From: Aquibacillus saliphilus
GTDB taxonomy: Bacteria > Bacillota > Bacilli > Bacillales > Amphibacillaceae
NCBI RefSeq assembly: GCF_020404745.1
Contig: NZ_JAIZAP010000004.1
Span: forward strand, 62,001-126,000
Direction: 5' to 3'
DNA length: 64,000 nucleotides
Shown one piece after another: positions 1 to 7,598 of this stretch. The translations under genes were made by a program, and so were the position numbers. The notes under the pieces are model-generated. The model was not told where the DNA came from, made no database searches, and saw only the letters and a program-made list of their open reading frames with translations. Each line of letters starts with the position of its first letter. Position 1 is the stretch's first letter.

Positions 1-54
1 TTCACCAGTTTCAGAGTCATAGATACTATCGTTTATACGTATATATTTACTCAA
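1..54 (-). CDS. 5' end of an unidentified phage gene (partial)
   Basis: On the minus strand an AGGGACGTG-like ribosome binding site precedes a TTG start, and 18 codons (MSKYIRINDSIYDSETGE) stay open to the window edge. It follows the DUF5659-like gene in the same direction, so it probably belongs to the same late operon. Too little is visible to name a family; the start is inferred only from the RBS spacing. Confidence 0.4.
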   Translation of the reverse strand, partial: MSKYIRINDSIYDSETGE

Positions 55-101
55 ATTTTTTCACGTCCCTAGTTTTAAATTGTTTAACTTGGATTACTTA
101 T

Positions 102-305
102 TTATTTTTTCTTAACTTCATTCCATTGTGTAAGTGCCTCTAAGAAATTTGGTGTACGTTCAAACACCCAATAACTCAAATCGTTATTCGGATTAACTCC
201 CCTTACAACATAGAAAAATCCATTAGCCTTTAAAAAATGGAAAAGGTTAATGGAGTAACAGTAGAATAAATCTTTCTTATTAAATTTGTTTAATTTGTCG
301 TTCAT
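102..305 (-). CDS. Small DUF5659-like phage protein
   Basis: This 67-aa protein carries the pattern DLFYCYS-L--FLKANGF-----G-NP----YWVFE-T--FLEAL, matching my memory of the DUF5659 family of small phage proteins of unknown function. A GGAGAG ribosome binding site lies 6-7 bases before the ATG. A clear paralogue of 62 aa lies at 53398-53586 on the other arm, also beginning with a DLFYCY motif. Function unknown; the compact alpha/beta pattern and lack of membrane segments suggest a soluble protein. Confidence 0.65.
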   Translation of the reverse strand: MNDKLNKFNKKDLFYCYSINLFHFLKANGFFYVVRGVNPNNDLSYWVFERTPNFLEALTQWNEVKKK

Positions 306-335
306 GAAATCTCTCCTTGTTTTATGTATTTAAAA

Positions 336-1202
336 TTATTTTTCAGGATAACTAAGACAGTCAACTCTGTACATTGGTGTTTCAATATCATCGCTATAGT
401 TAAATCTGTCATCAAGCCAATGTGGTTTCCTATCAAATTTATGTAATCTAAGATAAGGTGACAGTTCTTCGGATTGATTCATGGAAAGGTGTAGAAACTC
501 ATGATCTGTTAATCCCATACGATTATTGGCATCGTATAAGATATTTAGTGAAGCATGAATTCTTAAATACTTACCATTTTTTAGTTTTGCTATTATATAA
601 AATTGCGTTCCACTTCTTGACAATGAATGATTTAAAATCTCTAAGACAACATCAAATGGTGATATAATCTCATTTTTAAATTTTGGTAGCATATGTTTTT
701 CAACAAAGTTATATATGTTTTTATAATGGCTATAGGCTTCTTGCCTTTGAATTGATACAGTTTTAGAAAAATCCCTATTTCTAATTCTAAACTTCATATT
801 TATAGATTGGTTTTTTCTGCTTTTTAACCATTGATTAAACTCGTTCTCCACAATGTCAAAATTCTCTTTTATTTTCTTTTTAGTCTTTTTCTTTGTGGGT
901 AAAACTCCGAAAACATCTGCAACATTGTATCCATTTTTAATTGAGTCATATTCATTTATTAAAAACTCTTCACGCTTTAACAACTCATGACGATTTAAAC
1001 CATCGCAGTTTTCAATAATCTGAAAAACAAATGTGTTAGATGGATCTTGTGTTTTGCTCCATGACCTCTGCAACTTAATTGAATGGTGCTTTTTACTTTC
1101 TAAATCATACTTATGTTGTTTAAACCTGATATCTATATCGACACTGCTACCGATATAAACCTTTCCTGTATTTATATTTTCAATTTTATAGATTCCTTGC
1201 AT
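336..1202 (-). CDS. GIY-YIG endonuclease (probable freestanding homing endonuclease)
   Basis: 288 aa. Residues 3-20 read GIYKIENINTGKVYIGSS, the GIY and YIG strands of the GIY-YIG nuclease fold, followed by R-x3-H and, about 50 residues later, the E of REEFLINEYDS and the NGYNVAD segment typical of the domain end. Such proteins cut one DNA strand at a time and are common as freestanding homing enzymes in phages. The C-terminal ~180 residues have no motif I recognise and may bind DNA. The gene lies beyond the terminator at 1243-1281, outside the tail operon, as expected for a mobile insertion. It could instead be a host-takeover or repair nuclease. Confidence 0.85.
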   Translation of the reverse strand: MQGIYKIENINTGKVYIGSSVDIDIRFKQHKYDLESKKHHSIKLQRSWSKTQDPSNTFVFQIIENCDGLNRHELLKREEFLINEYDSIKNGYNVADVFGVLPTKKKTKKKIKENFDIVENEFNQWLKSRKNQSINMKFRIRNRDFSKTVSIQRQEAYSHYKNIYNFVEKHMLPKFKNEIISPFDVVLEILNHSLSRSGTQFYIIAKLKNGKYLRIHASLNILYDANNRMGLTDHEFLHLSMNQSEELSPYLRLHKFDRKPHWLDDRFNYSDDIETPMYRVDCLSYPEK

Positions 1203-1242
1203 TTTGCATTCTCCTTGGTTTAAAGTTTTTAAAATTAATCAA

Positions 1243-1281
1243 AACAAAAAAAACACACCCAAGTTCAAAACCTGAGTGCAC
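1243..1281 (-). terminator. Rho-independent terminator closing the tail-fibre operon
   Basis: Read on the minus strand, CACTCAGG and CTTGGGTG form an 8-bp stem (two G-T pairs) around a 7-base loop, followed at once by a run of eight T. It lies about 100 bp after the stop of the 1379-2143 gene and before the GIY-YIG gene. Confidence 0.75.
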
Positions 1282-1359
1282 CTTAACAATAATAAATATA
1301 TTTAATACTTTATTGATGTCTATGATTCTTTTGAACTTAATCACTTGAACTTATAACTT

Positions 1360-1376
1360 GATAAAACAATTCTTTC
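1360..1376 (-). repeat. GATAAAAC intergenic repeat, copy 1 (degenerate)
   Basis: CTTGATAAAAC lies directly after the stop codon of the 1379-2143 gene (minus orientation). The same string recurs at four other gene borders of the tail-fibre region. The partner half (TTCTTTC) is degenerate here, so the hairpin is weak. Confidence 0.5.
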
Positions 1377-1378
1377 AT

Positions 1379-2143
1379 TTAAGCATCGTTTCCTACAGCA
1401 TCTACCCAAAAAGTTCCTTGAGTTGTCGTTGTTGCCGTACCTGTTGCACCTGTTATTCCTTCACTATACAAACCGTCTACCTTATCTCCATATGTATCTG
1501 ATGTAAATGTAATTGTATCCGTTCCTATTGTTCCACCTGTTGTCCATCCAGTAAATACAGTGCTTCGTATCCTATCAGCAATTTCAATAGCAGTATCAGC
1601 ATTAACACCTTGAGTTGTCGTTGTCATAATACCAGTTACACCAGCACTTGTGCCAACACTATATGTTGCATCAGTTTTTACTCCATTTGTATCAGATGTA
1701 AAGGTGACATTTGCTGTTCCTGAAGTTCCTCCTGTTGTCCAACCAGTAAATACAGTTGCCCTTATTTTATCCGCAACCATCGCAGCAGTGTCATTTAACG
1801 CAACGGCAATATTTGTTGAAACTCCGTCTAGAGTAACAGTTACGTTACCTGCTGTTGTAACTGTTCCTGACAAATCTAAAGAGGCTACTTCTGCCATTCC
1901 ATCATCAACTGTAATATTTGTCGCATTACCATCTAGTGTTACTGTTACATTTCCATCTGCTGTTGCGGCTGCTGTAATTTGAATACTTAACACTTCATTA
2001 ACAGGGTTATACCAAATTGGCTTACCTAAAGTAGTATCAAAGTATTGTTGACCAATTACAGGTGAACTTGGTCTAACTGTTCCATTATTAGTATTCTGTA
2101 TAATAAATGTACCAACTTTACTTCCGTCGCTTAACTGAGCCAT
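1379..2143 (-). CDS. Repeat-containing tail/virion surface protein
   Basis: 254 aa with two tandem units of about 60 residues, each containing TVFTGWTTGGT, TFTSDT and TTTTQG, plus a shorter duplicated motif (NVTVTLDG). The rest is Thr/Gly/Val-rich and predicted beta. The first ~45 residues (GSKVGTFIIQNTN, PSSPVIGQQYFDT) resemble the short N-terminal module of phage fibre or head-fibre proteins. It is the last gene before the terminator. A role as an exposed adhesin-like fibre is inferred; no catalytic motif is visible. Near-identical repeats could let it change length by recombination. Confidence 0.6.
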   Translation of the reverse strand: MAQLSDGSKVGTFIIQNTNNGTVRPSSPVIGQQYFDTTLGKPIWYNPVNEVLSIQITAAATADGNVTVTLDGNATNITVDDGMAEVASLDLSGTVTTAGNVTVTLDGVSTNIAVALNDTAAMVADKIRATVFTGWTTGGTSGTANVTFTSDTNGVKTDATYSVGTSAGVTGIMTTTTQGVNADTAIEIADRIRSTVFTGWTTGGTIGTDTITFTSDTYGDKVDGLYSEGITGATGTATTTTQGTFWVDAVGNDA

Positions 2144-2188
2144 ATATTCACTCCTTGCATATTTTTAACCATTAAATATTCATTACTT

Positions 2189-2207
2189 GATAAAACTCCG
2201 ATTTTAT
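2189..2207 (-). repeat. GATAAAAC intergenic repeat, copy 2
   Basis: GATAAAAC-tccg-ATTTTAT forms a short hairpin between the 1379-2143 and 2352-2696 genes; the same CTTGATAAAAC lead as copies 1 and 3. Confidence 0.5.
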
Positions 2208-2253
2208 TGTGTTAATTTTAGTCGAAATACTGTAAAATCAACGTTGTCAACAA

Positions 2254-2302
2254 ATAAACGCCCATACCCTTACTCTCTCAAGGGATACAGACGTTTTTAT
2301 AT
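2254..2302. terminator. Stem-loop between fibre genes, possibly bidirectional terminator
   Basis: AAACG...CCCTT-actctctc-AAGGG...CGTTTTT: an inner 5-bp stem with an imperfect outer arm, flanked by A-rich and T-rich ends on both strands. It lies in the gene-free interval 2144-2351. Termination in either direction is possible. Confidence 0.4.
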
Positions 2303-2336
2303 AAGAATATTTAATTTGTTTAAATTGGGATAACTT

Positions 2337-2355
2337 GATAAAACCTGTCTTTTAT
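2337..2355 (-). repeat. GATAAAAC intergenic repeat, copy 3
   Basis: GATAAAAC-ctgtc-TTTTAT overlaps the stop codon of the 2352-2696 gene. It is preceded by the same CTTGATAAAAC string as copies 1 and 2. Confidence 0.5.
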
Positions 2356-2696
2356 AGGATTACCTTTTCACTCAATATTCCTTTGATCTTGGTAGAAGTT
2401 TTAGATGCTTGAATAGGGTGGGCAATACTATTATCTTCTATAAGAGTAGGAGAATATAAATTACCATACTCATCAAATCCAAAGTTTTCTACAGGAGATA
2501 AATCGTTATCTACTCCATATAAATAATTAAAAAAGGTGAGGAATTCACCCTCGCCATCAAAAGTTTGTTCACCGTCTAATGAGTAATCTTCATCAACGGA
2601 TTCTGTGCCTTCATATGTAGGCATAATCTCTACTAACTCATTGATGATTTCTAAGTTCCCATTTGGATATAATCTTCCTAATAATTTTTCTGCCAT
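2352..2696 (-). CDS. Hypothetical acidic tail-region protein
   Basis: 114 aa, acidic, with a good ribosome binding site (GAGGAG) before the ATG. It opens with AEKLLGRLYPNGNLEIINELVEI, then a run rich in Asp/Glu and Gly (DEDYSLDGEQTFDGEGEF). No domain recognised. It sits between two fibre-like genes and follows an AT-rich dispersed element at 2721-2748, so it may start a separate transcript. A small fibre accessory or assembly role is only a guess. Confidence 0.55.
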   Translation of the reverse strand: MAEKLLGRLYPNGNLEIINELVEIMPTYEGTESVDEDYSLDGEQTFDGEGEFLTFFNYLYGVDNDLSPVENFGFDEYGNLYSPTLIEDNSIAHPIQASKTSTKIKGILSEKVIL

Positions 2697-2720
2697 TAGT
2701 TATCAACTCCTCAAATAGAG

Positions 2721-2748
2721 TTATATTATATGATAATTTTATTTATAT
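2721..2748 (-). promoter_or_regulatory. Dispersed AT-rich element (SPBRE-like), minus orientation
   Basis: Read on the minus strand this is ATATAAATAAAATTATCATA followed by TAAT, 22-25 bp before the ribosome binding site of the 2352-2696 gene. It belongs to the ~17-copy family described in the findings. No convincing -35 box is seen. Confidence 0.6.
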
Positions 2749-2803
2749 GATATTCAACTAAAGACATCCGTTAGTTGCATTATAACATCTTCAGAAACTG
2801 ATA

Positions 2804-4972
2804 TTATTTATTAATCAGATAGTCAATTAAACTACCAAAACTTTGGGTTGTGATACAAATGCTTCCGTTTTCCGTGCTTGTTGGATTCCAGAAATTATCG
2901 AGTGGAAACTCTGTTCCGGCGAGTGGTTTATTTTGATTGATTAAGTGTTCTAATACCGCATTTGATTGCTCTTTTTCAGATACCCCTCCGCTTTTGGTTA
3001 GGAGGTATGCCAAATAAGAATAAGTCAAATGTGTCCCCCGTCTTGCACTCGACACACAATATTGTTCTTCTTTCAATCCACCGTATGCAGAAGCACCTGT
3101 CATTCCATACGAGGTTAGGTCTAGTATCGGTTCGCTACCCATCAAATCGCAAGCCCTGGAATATTCATACATAGCGAACAAAGCGTAGTGATAATAGTTA
3201 GCCACACTTAATCCTTGTGTTTTTAAATCTACAAGAATATTTTCCCCTCTTATAAATTCTTGGAATATTACTAAATTCGCATCGTAGATATTCAACCATC
3301 TTGTATAATTTGCATATGCAATATCTTTTACTTTTAAGCCTAGCGCTATGCCATGTAGACCCATTGCATTTGCATTTGAGTTATTCCCTGTGGTATAAAC
3401 TAACCCTATAAATCCCTGCTGTTCATAGGAACTACATAGCATTTCGGTATATGCTTCAATGATTCCTTCATAAAAATTAACCTCTGTTTGGTTATTTAAT
3501 TTGGTGTATTCTTTATAAAACTCGTAAGCTAGTGGAAATAATCTTCCTGCAATATCCAAAGAAAACGCATCCACTTTTCTTTGATCCCACAAAGAGGCGA
3601 TAGTAATTTCCCCGTACAAAGTGGATAGGGTGTTTTTATACTCAGCGGATAACTCATCAAGTGTGTAATCACCATATAATTTATGCAGCCCTAGTTTAGC
3701 GGCAGTTGGTGGGTGTAACCCATTTACAGGTGTATTTCCATAACGATCATAGTAGTAATCAAGTAAATGTTTTGTTACTTGCCCCGTTTTTTGTAGGATG
3801 TCATTTTTTAAAGTTATTGGCATTTTATCGGTTATCGAACCAATCAAAGTGTTTAAAGAACGTGTTAATTCATTTTGTGCAGTATCCACACCGACCATAT
3901 TTATTTCGTACTGGGAAGTATAGGTTCTACCTGATGTTATGTCTGCCGTATTGTTGTTGCTCTTAAATCCTGCCAACATCTCAAAATCACCGGATAACGG
4001 AGAATTGGCAACTATTTGTGCATGTGCATAAATAGTCGGTATATCATTACCACCTCTCGGCTCATCCCCCACCGCAGAAACAATAACCGCCGTTCGCTTT
4101 GTTGTGTTTTGCGTCCATGATGTTTGTGTAACTCCGCCTGCGAGGGTATGTGTGCCAGTAAAAGCAAAACGGTTCATTGCATTTGTTACCTCACTCGCAA
4201 GTAAATCTTTCATGTTTTTAAAGTCGACACGCTGTTTGATAATTCCATTTTTAAATAGTCTAGTGCGGTATGTCACTTGCCACAAGTCAATTCCATCTTT
4301 AAAAAACATGTTAACCCCTTTGAACTCTTTGTAAATAACCCCGCTACCATTGATTTCTGTTGAAACGTTTCGATAATTTGTTGCAGCAACAAGGTAATTT
4401 ACACCGCTATACCCAATTTGTATTCTGTTTAACATTTTTTCGATATTTCCGTTATTATTAATTTCCTGTAATTCGTAAAATTTTGACTCTGGGAAACTCA
4501 TCAATATAGTGCCGTTATCCAGTGTGACATCTGTCTCATCTACCGAACCCGTAACAACTTGCGAATGCTCGGAAACTTCATCAGGATAGACAACTACCTC
4601 AAATACGGCACTTGCTCCCGCTAGTATGCTTGATTCAATCCAAATGTACCCTGCCTTTAAACTACCGTCACTGTATCGCCCTCTGTTACTGTCATAAGAA
4701 AGTTTAACATCTCTGTCATCTTCCCATTGGTGAGGAATGATGTTACCACTCGAATCCCTAACAACTAAACATTTTTCATTTTTCACAAGACCTATTGGAA
4801 ACTTCGTGTTAATTTGGGTTTGCTTGTTTGTGTAGTTTACACTTGTTTTATTTCTTACTTCTACAGTGTATTTTTTTAAATGTTGATAATTGTCAATTTC
4901 TAGCTTTTGTTTGATTTTTTCAATCGCTTTGTCTGTGTAGTTTTTTGCTTTAAGGTTATCAATTAAACTCAT
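2804..4972 (-). CDS. Large tail spike/fibre, possible polysaccharide-active enzyme
   Basis: 722 aa. Residues ~1-50 look helical (KAKNYTDKAIEKIKQKLE). Residues ~50-330 are beta-rich with GYIWIESSILAGASAVFEVVVYP and DNGTILMSFPESKF. Residues ~400-720 are helix-rich, with repeated aromatic/Gly loops and conserved-looking NANAMGLHGIALGL, NYYHYALFAMYEYSR and SSARRGTHLTYSYLAYLL. A beta-sandwich followed by an alpha-toroid resembles several polysaccharide lyases and hydrolases used as phage depolymerases, but I see no certain active site. It lies among tail tip genes and its stop is followed by no strong terminator. Receptor binding or cell-surface glycan degradation is inferred. Confidence 0.6.
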   Translation of the reverse strand: MSLIDNLKAKNYTDKAIEKIKQKLEIDNYQHLKKYTVEVRNKTSVNYTNKQTQINTKFPIGLVKNEKCLVVRDSSGNIIPHQWEDDRDVKLSYDSNRGRYSDGSLKAGYIWIESSILAGASAVFEVVVYPDEVSEHSQVVTGSVDETDVTLDNGTILMSFPESKFYELQEINNNGNIEKMLNRIQIGYSGVNYLVAATNYRNVSTEINGSGVIYKEFKGVNMFFKDGIDLWQVTYRTRLFKNGIIKQRVDFKNMKDLLASEVTNAMNRFAFTGTHTLAGGVTQTSWTQNTTKRTAVIVSAVGDEPRGGNDIPTIYAHAQIVANSPLSGDFEMLAGFKSNNNTADITSGRTYTSQYEINMVGVDTAQNELTRSLNTLIGSITDKMPITLKNDILQKTGQVTKHLLDYYYDRYGNTPVNGLHPPTAAKLGLHKLYGDYTLDELSAEYKNTLSTLYGEITIASLWDQRKVDAFSLDIAGRLFPLAYEFYKEYTKLNNQTEVNFYEGIIEAYTEMLCSSYEQQGFIGLVYTTGNNSNANAMGLHGIALGLKVKDIAYANYTRWLNIYDANLVIFQEFIRGENILVDLKTQGLSVANYYHYALFAMYEYSRACDLMGSEPILDLTSYGMTGASAYGGLKEEQYCVSSARRGTHLTYSYLAYLLTKSGGVSEKEQSNAVLEHLINQNKPLAGTEFPLDNFWNPTSTENGSICITTQSFGSLIDYLINK

Positions 4973-5200
4973 CTATACCACCACCCAAGATGTTCCATTA
5001 GATTGCCACATTTCCTGCGTATCAACTGCCATATAGATAAAACCAACAGGTACAGTTGTGGCATCAGGTCTTTGTGTTATTGTTGCGCCGTATTTTTCAA
5101 GAGTACTCCCTGTTAGTTCTACTTCACCTTTAACTCTCAATGCTTTACTTACTCCATCTTTAAGTGTTGTTAAAAAATCCTTTAAAGGATGTACTGCCAT
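4973..5200 (-). CDS. Small tail-fibre accessory protein
   Basis: 75 aa. HPLKDFLTTLKDGVSKALRVKGEVELTGST at the start is followed by GFIYMAVDTQEMWQSNGTSWVVV, the short beta-hairpin module often seen at the ends of phage fibre proteins. It is immediately adjacent to the start of the 722-aa spike gene (4972/4973), so translation is likely coupled. Possible connector or chaperone for the spike; not proven. Confidence 0.55.
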   Translation of the reverse strand: MAVHPLKDFLTTLKDGVSKALRVKGEVELTGSTLEKYGATITQRPDATTVPVGFIYMAVDTQEMWQSNGTSWVVV

Positions 5201-5220
5201 TTAATCTTCCTCCTTATTTA

Positions 5221-5490
5221 TTATCCTATAAATTTAAAATCTAACGTTTGATTATCTGTGTTATATGTAATGGAGTAATTGCCAATAACTGAACCATTAT
5301 CAATCACCACTTGACCAATATTTTCCCATTCTTTACCACTGTATCTGTAACGTGTTCCATTATCTAATACGAATGTAGAGTCTTTAACTTTTGGATTAGG
5401 ATAAGTAGTAGAGATAGCAGAAAATGTTGAAACTGGTTCAAGAAAGTTTAAATTAGCACCAGAACCAAACTTATTTTTTATAAAACCCAT
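5221..5490 (-). CDS. Small baseplate/fibre protein duplicating a domain of the 5900-6709 protein
   Basis: 89 aa. From residue ~13 it reads NLNFLEPVSTFSAISTTYPNP...TRYRYSGKEW...GSVIGNYSITYNT..QTLDFKFIG. The last ~85 residues of the 269-aa protein at 5900-6709 follow the same pattern (LNYLEPVATY, ISTTYPSP, RYRYDGANWVG, MGNYLMEFNTSTNTLDFKYIG). The two share a domain by duplication. The repeated STTYP...YRY...W pattern suits a carbohydrate- or adaptor-binding fibre module. Ribosome binding site GGAGG before the ATG is good. Confidence 0.65.
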   Translation of the reverse strand: MGFIKNKFGSGANLNFLEPVSTFSAISTTYPNPKVKDSTFVLDNGTRYRYSGKEWENIGQVVIDNGSVIGNYSITYNTDNQTLDFKFIG

Positions 5491-5584
5491 ACTTTACCTC
5501 CTATATGTAAAATGAATAAATATTCAAATTCTGTTTAACTTCCATTTACTTCGATTTACTACCACATATGATTGGAGAAATCAC

Positions 5585-5604
5585 GATAAAACCCACGTTT
5601 TATC
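5585..5604 (-). repeat. GATAAAAC hairpin, copy 4 (perfect stem)
   Basis: GATAAAAC-CCAC-GTTTTATC, an 8-bp perfect hairpin just after the stop of the 5612-5896 gene. The upstream flank on the plus strand, CATTTACTTCGATTTACTA, is nearly repeated next to copy 5. Confidence 0.65.
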
Positions 5605-5611
5605 AACTCCT

Positions 5612-5896
5612 TTAAAATTTATACCCACCTAGCCAACGATAGTTGATATCAGCTTCAACAATTACGAGACTATCAACATACCTATCTTCACTTTCAGTTG
5701 TAAACCATTCATTTGCTTCTAGAAAAATAGGATCTCCACCGTTTATTTTTACGTGGACATCCTGAAATGATTTAAAACTAAACTTGTAAAATACATGTCT
5801 TACGTTTTCACGTTTAATAGGTATAATTTCTTTATTAGAGGTACTCACCTCAATGTCGGGTGAACCAAGAAAACCGTAGCCGATTTGTTGTGACAT
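5612..5896 (-). CDS. Hypothetical small virion-type protein
   Basis: 94 aa, beta-rich: SQQIGYGFLGSPDIEVSTSNKEI, then FYKFSFKSFQDVHVKINGGDPIFLEANEWF. The phrase 'VKINGGDPIFLEANEWF' resembles small phage tail or head-fibre proteins that position a receptor-binding domain. It starts 3 bases after the stop of the 5900-6709 gene, so the two are co-translated. No named family recognised. Confidence 0.55.
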   Translation of the reverse strand: MSQQIGYGFLGSPDIEVSTSNKEIIPIKRENVRHVFYKFSFKSFQDVHVKINGGDPIFLEANEWFTTESEDRYVDSLVIVEADINYRWLGGYKF

Positions 5897-5899
5897 TTA

Positions 5900-6709
5900 T
5901 TAACCTCCTATATATTTGAAATCTAATGTATTCGTAGATGTATTAAACTCCATAAGATAATTACCCATAACGCTAGAGTTACCTGTGTCTAATTGCTGAA
6001 TTCCCACCCAATTTGCACCATCATACCTATACCTAATTCTTGTATCTTCAGCAATAGTAGAGTCGCCAACAGAAGGAGAAGGGTAGGTTGTAGAAATATC
6101 GTTATAAGTTGCGACAGGTTCAAGATAATTTAGTTTTGTTGTTGATACGGCTTCATCTAATTCTTGCATAGATGCGTCATGTTCAGATTCTCTTGTAGTT
6201 TCATTACTTTGTCTGGTTGTCTCTTGTGTTTCCCTTGTTTGCTCTTGAGATTGTCTAGTGGATTCATTTGTCTGAACAGTATTATCTGTTTCGATTACAT
6301 CCTGTCTAGCCTGTTCAGTTGTATCAGTCAATTGTTTTAAAGTCTCAGTTACATCCCCATTATTTTCTGATGTATATATCATCGAAGTAGGCAAATACGT
6401 AAGTCCCGTACCAAGATATGAGAATAATAATTGTACGCCAACATGATTAATATTAAAGGTAACAATTTTATTTTTATAATCCACTTTAAATTCATCTGTT
6501 TTGAGTGTGTTGTCAATTCTAGTAACTTCTTTCCAAGTTATATTATTACCTTCAACTTGAACCCTTTCGTATTCATTAGGAAGCTCAGTTAATACGATTT
6601 GACCATTGTTGTTTATAGTATGTAGTTCTGAAATTTCGATAAAATGATCGTCATTTGTACCACTACGCCTTTTATGTATAATCGGATTGGTGTACTCGAA
6701 ATTGTTCAT
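5900..6709 (-). CDS. Baseplate upper / fibre base protein with coiled coil
   Basis: 269 aa in three parts. Residues ~1-110 are a beta-rich N-terminal domain (FIEISELHTINNNGQIVLTELPNEYERVQV...). Residues ~120-185 form a Gln/Thr/Glu-rich coiled coil with near-tandem TRQSQEQTRETQETTRQS repeats. Residues ~190-269 are a C-terminal domain shared with the 89-aa protein at 5221-5490. The architecture matches BppU-like or fibre-base proteins that carry the receptor-binding units of siphophages. It is the first gene after the terminator at 6737-6769. Confidence 0.65.
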   Translation of the reverse strand: MNNFEYTNPIIHKRRSGTNDDHFIEISELHTINNNGQIVLTELPNEYERVQVEGNNITWKEVTRIDNTLKTDEFKVDYKNKIVTFNINHVGVQLLFSYLGTGLTYLPTSMIYTSENNGDVTETLKQLTDTTEQARQDVIETDNTVQTNESTRQSQEQTRETQETTRQSNETTRESEHDASMQELDEAVSTTKLNYLEPVATYNDISTTYPSPSVGDSTIAEDTRIRYRYDGANWVGIQQLDTGNSSVMGNYLMEFNTSTNTLDFKYIGG

Positions 6710-6736
6710 AACTTTCCTCCTTAAATTCTTGCAAAT

Positions 6737-6769
6737 AAAAAAGAGCAGGGGAGAGACCCCACTCTAAAA
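6737..6769 (-). terminator. Rho-independent terminator
   Basis: On the minus strand AGAGTGGGG-TCTCT-CCCCTGCTCT is followed by a T-run. It separates the small genes at 6868-7166 from the fibre-base gene, and probably reduces rather than abolishes downstream expression. Confidence 0.75.
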
Positions 6770-6839
6770 ATACGGAAATATTATCTTCTATTTACTCTAT
6801 ATATCTCTCATTTACTTCCATTTACTAACATGATTTTAG

Positions 6840-6858
6840 GATAAAACAGCACTTTTAT
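6840..6858 (-). repeat. GATAAAAC hairpin, copy 5
   Basis: GATAAAA-cagcac-TTTTAT just after the stop of the 6868-7032 gene; preceded on the plus strand by CATTTACTTCCATTTACTA, nearly the same flank as copy 4. Confidence 0.55.
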
Positions 6859-6867
6859 TAGGTTAAG

Positions 6868-7032
6868 TTATTTCTTAATAATATCTTTATCTTTTTCTTC
6901 TTGTTTTATCGTACTATCTAAAATATCAAGAATTTCTGAAACCGCTTGAACCTCTTCTAATCCTTTAAATTCACAACGATTCAAAAACATGACTAGATTT
7001 TTAACCTGATATTCCTCAATATTTATTTTCAT
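6868..7032 (-). CDS. Small hypothetical protein (54 aa)
   Basis: Starts MKINIEEYQVKNLVMFLNR with an AAAGGAG ribosome binding site; ends DSTIKQEEKDKDIIKK. Mostly helical and charged. Its ATG overlaps the stop of the preceding gene (ATGA), so it is translationally coupled to it. In siphophages this slot, between baseplate genes, often holds XkdX-like small proteins, but no motif proves that here. Confidence 0.6.
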   Translation of the reverse strand: MKINIEEYQVKNLVMFLNRCEFKGLEEVQAVSEILDILDSTIKQEEKDKDIIKK

Positions 7033-7166
7033 GTTTTATCTCCTTTTATTCCTAATTGTTTTTCTATTTCTTTAATTCGTTTTTCTAAGTCCTCTAAGGA
7101 TACTTTTTTCTTGCTTTTAGGCTTCTTACTTTTTGAATTTTTAATATTTGGTGTTAGCTTACTCAT
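7029..7166 (-). CDS. Small Lys-rich coiled-coil protein (45 aa)
   Basis: MSKLTPNIKNSKSKKPKSKKK followed by VSLEDLEKRIKEIEKQLG: a very basic N-terminus and one short heptad-like helix. Its ATG lies within the last codons of the 7159-7596 gene and its stop overlaps the next start. The tight coupling supports a real gene. Function unknown. Confidence 0.6.
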   Translation of the reverse strand: MSKLTPNIKNSKSKKPKSKKKVSLEDLEKRIKEIEKQLGIKGDKT

Positions 7167-7596
7167 TAACAATCACCTCTGGATTGTTTTTGTCTGGATA
7201 ACCATCATCTGTACGTAGCACTCCTTCAGGTTGTGTAACAACACAAAAATAACCAGTCTTTTCTCCAAGCGTGTTGACTCTTATACTTAGTATCGTATGA
7301 GTTAGTTTTTTCTCGCCTGAATAAGCAGGCATAAATCCGTCGCTAAGAAATGTTTTATCCAAATGGTATTCATATTTATTAATATCTTTATCATAAACAA
7401 TATATAAATCATAAAGGATATCAGATTCTGAATCAGGCGAAACATCAAAAGACACATTCTCCAATAAATAATCTTCCGAGTCAGAAGTAATTATTCCTTC
7501 ACTTATCGAATAAATATCATCTGTTTCACTTAAATCAAACCCTTGCATCGTCCAACTTGTATTGGTTATTTCCCTCATTTCAATCATAGAAACCAC
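7159..7596 (-). CDS. Hypothetical tail-tip protein
   Basis: 145 aa, beta-rich and acidic: MIEMREITNTSWTMQGFDLSETDDIYSISEGII, then ILYDLYIVYDKDINKYEYHLDKTFLSDGFMPAYSG. It resembles small DUF2479/BppU-adjacent proteins only in position. It starts 2 bases after the stop of the 758-aa tail gene, which marks it as part of the same operon. Role in the baseplate is inferred from context. Confidence 0.55.
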   Translation of the reverse strand: MVSMIEMREITNTSWTMQGFDLSETDDIYSISEGIITSDSEDYLLENVSFDVSPDSESDILYDLYIVYDKDINKYEYHLDKTFLSDGFMPAYSGEKKLTHTILSIRVNTLGEKTGYFCVVTQPEGVLRTDDGYPDKNNPEVIVNE

Positions 7597-7598
7597 CT

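Noticed and set aside
1650-1982. Plus-strand ORF in the repeat-containing tail gene
   Set aside because: It is the antisense shadow of a Thr/Val-rich repetitive gene, with no RBS and no support from neighbours.
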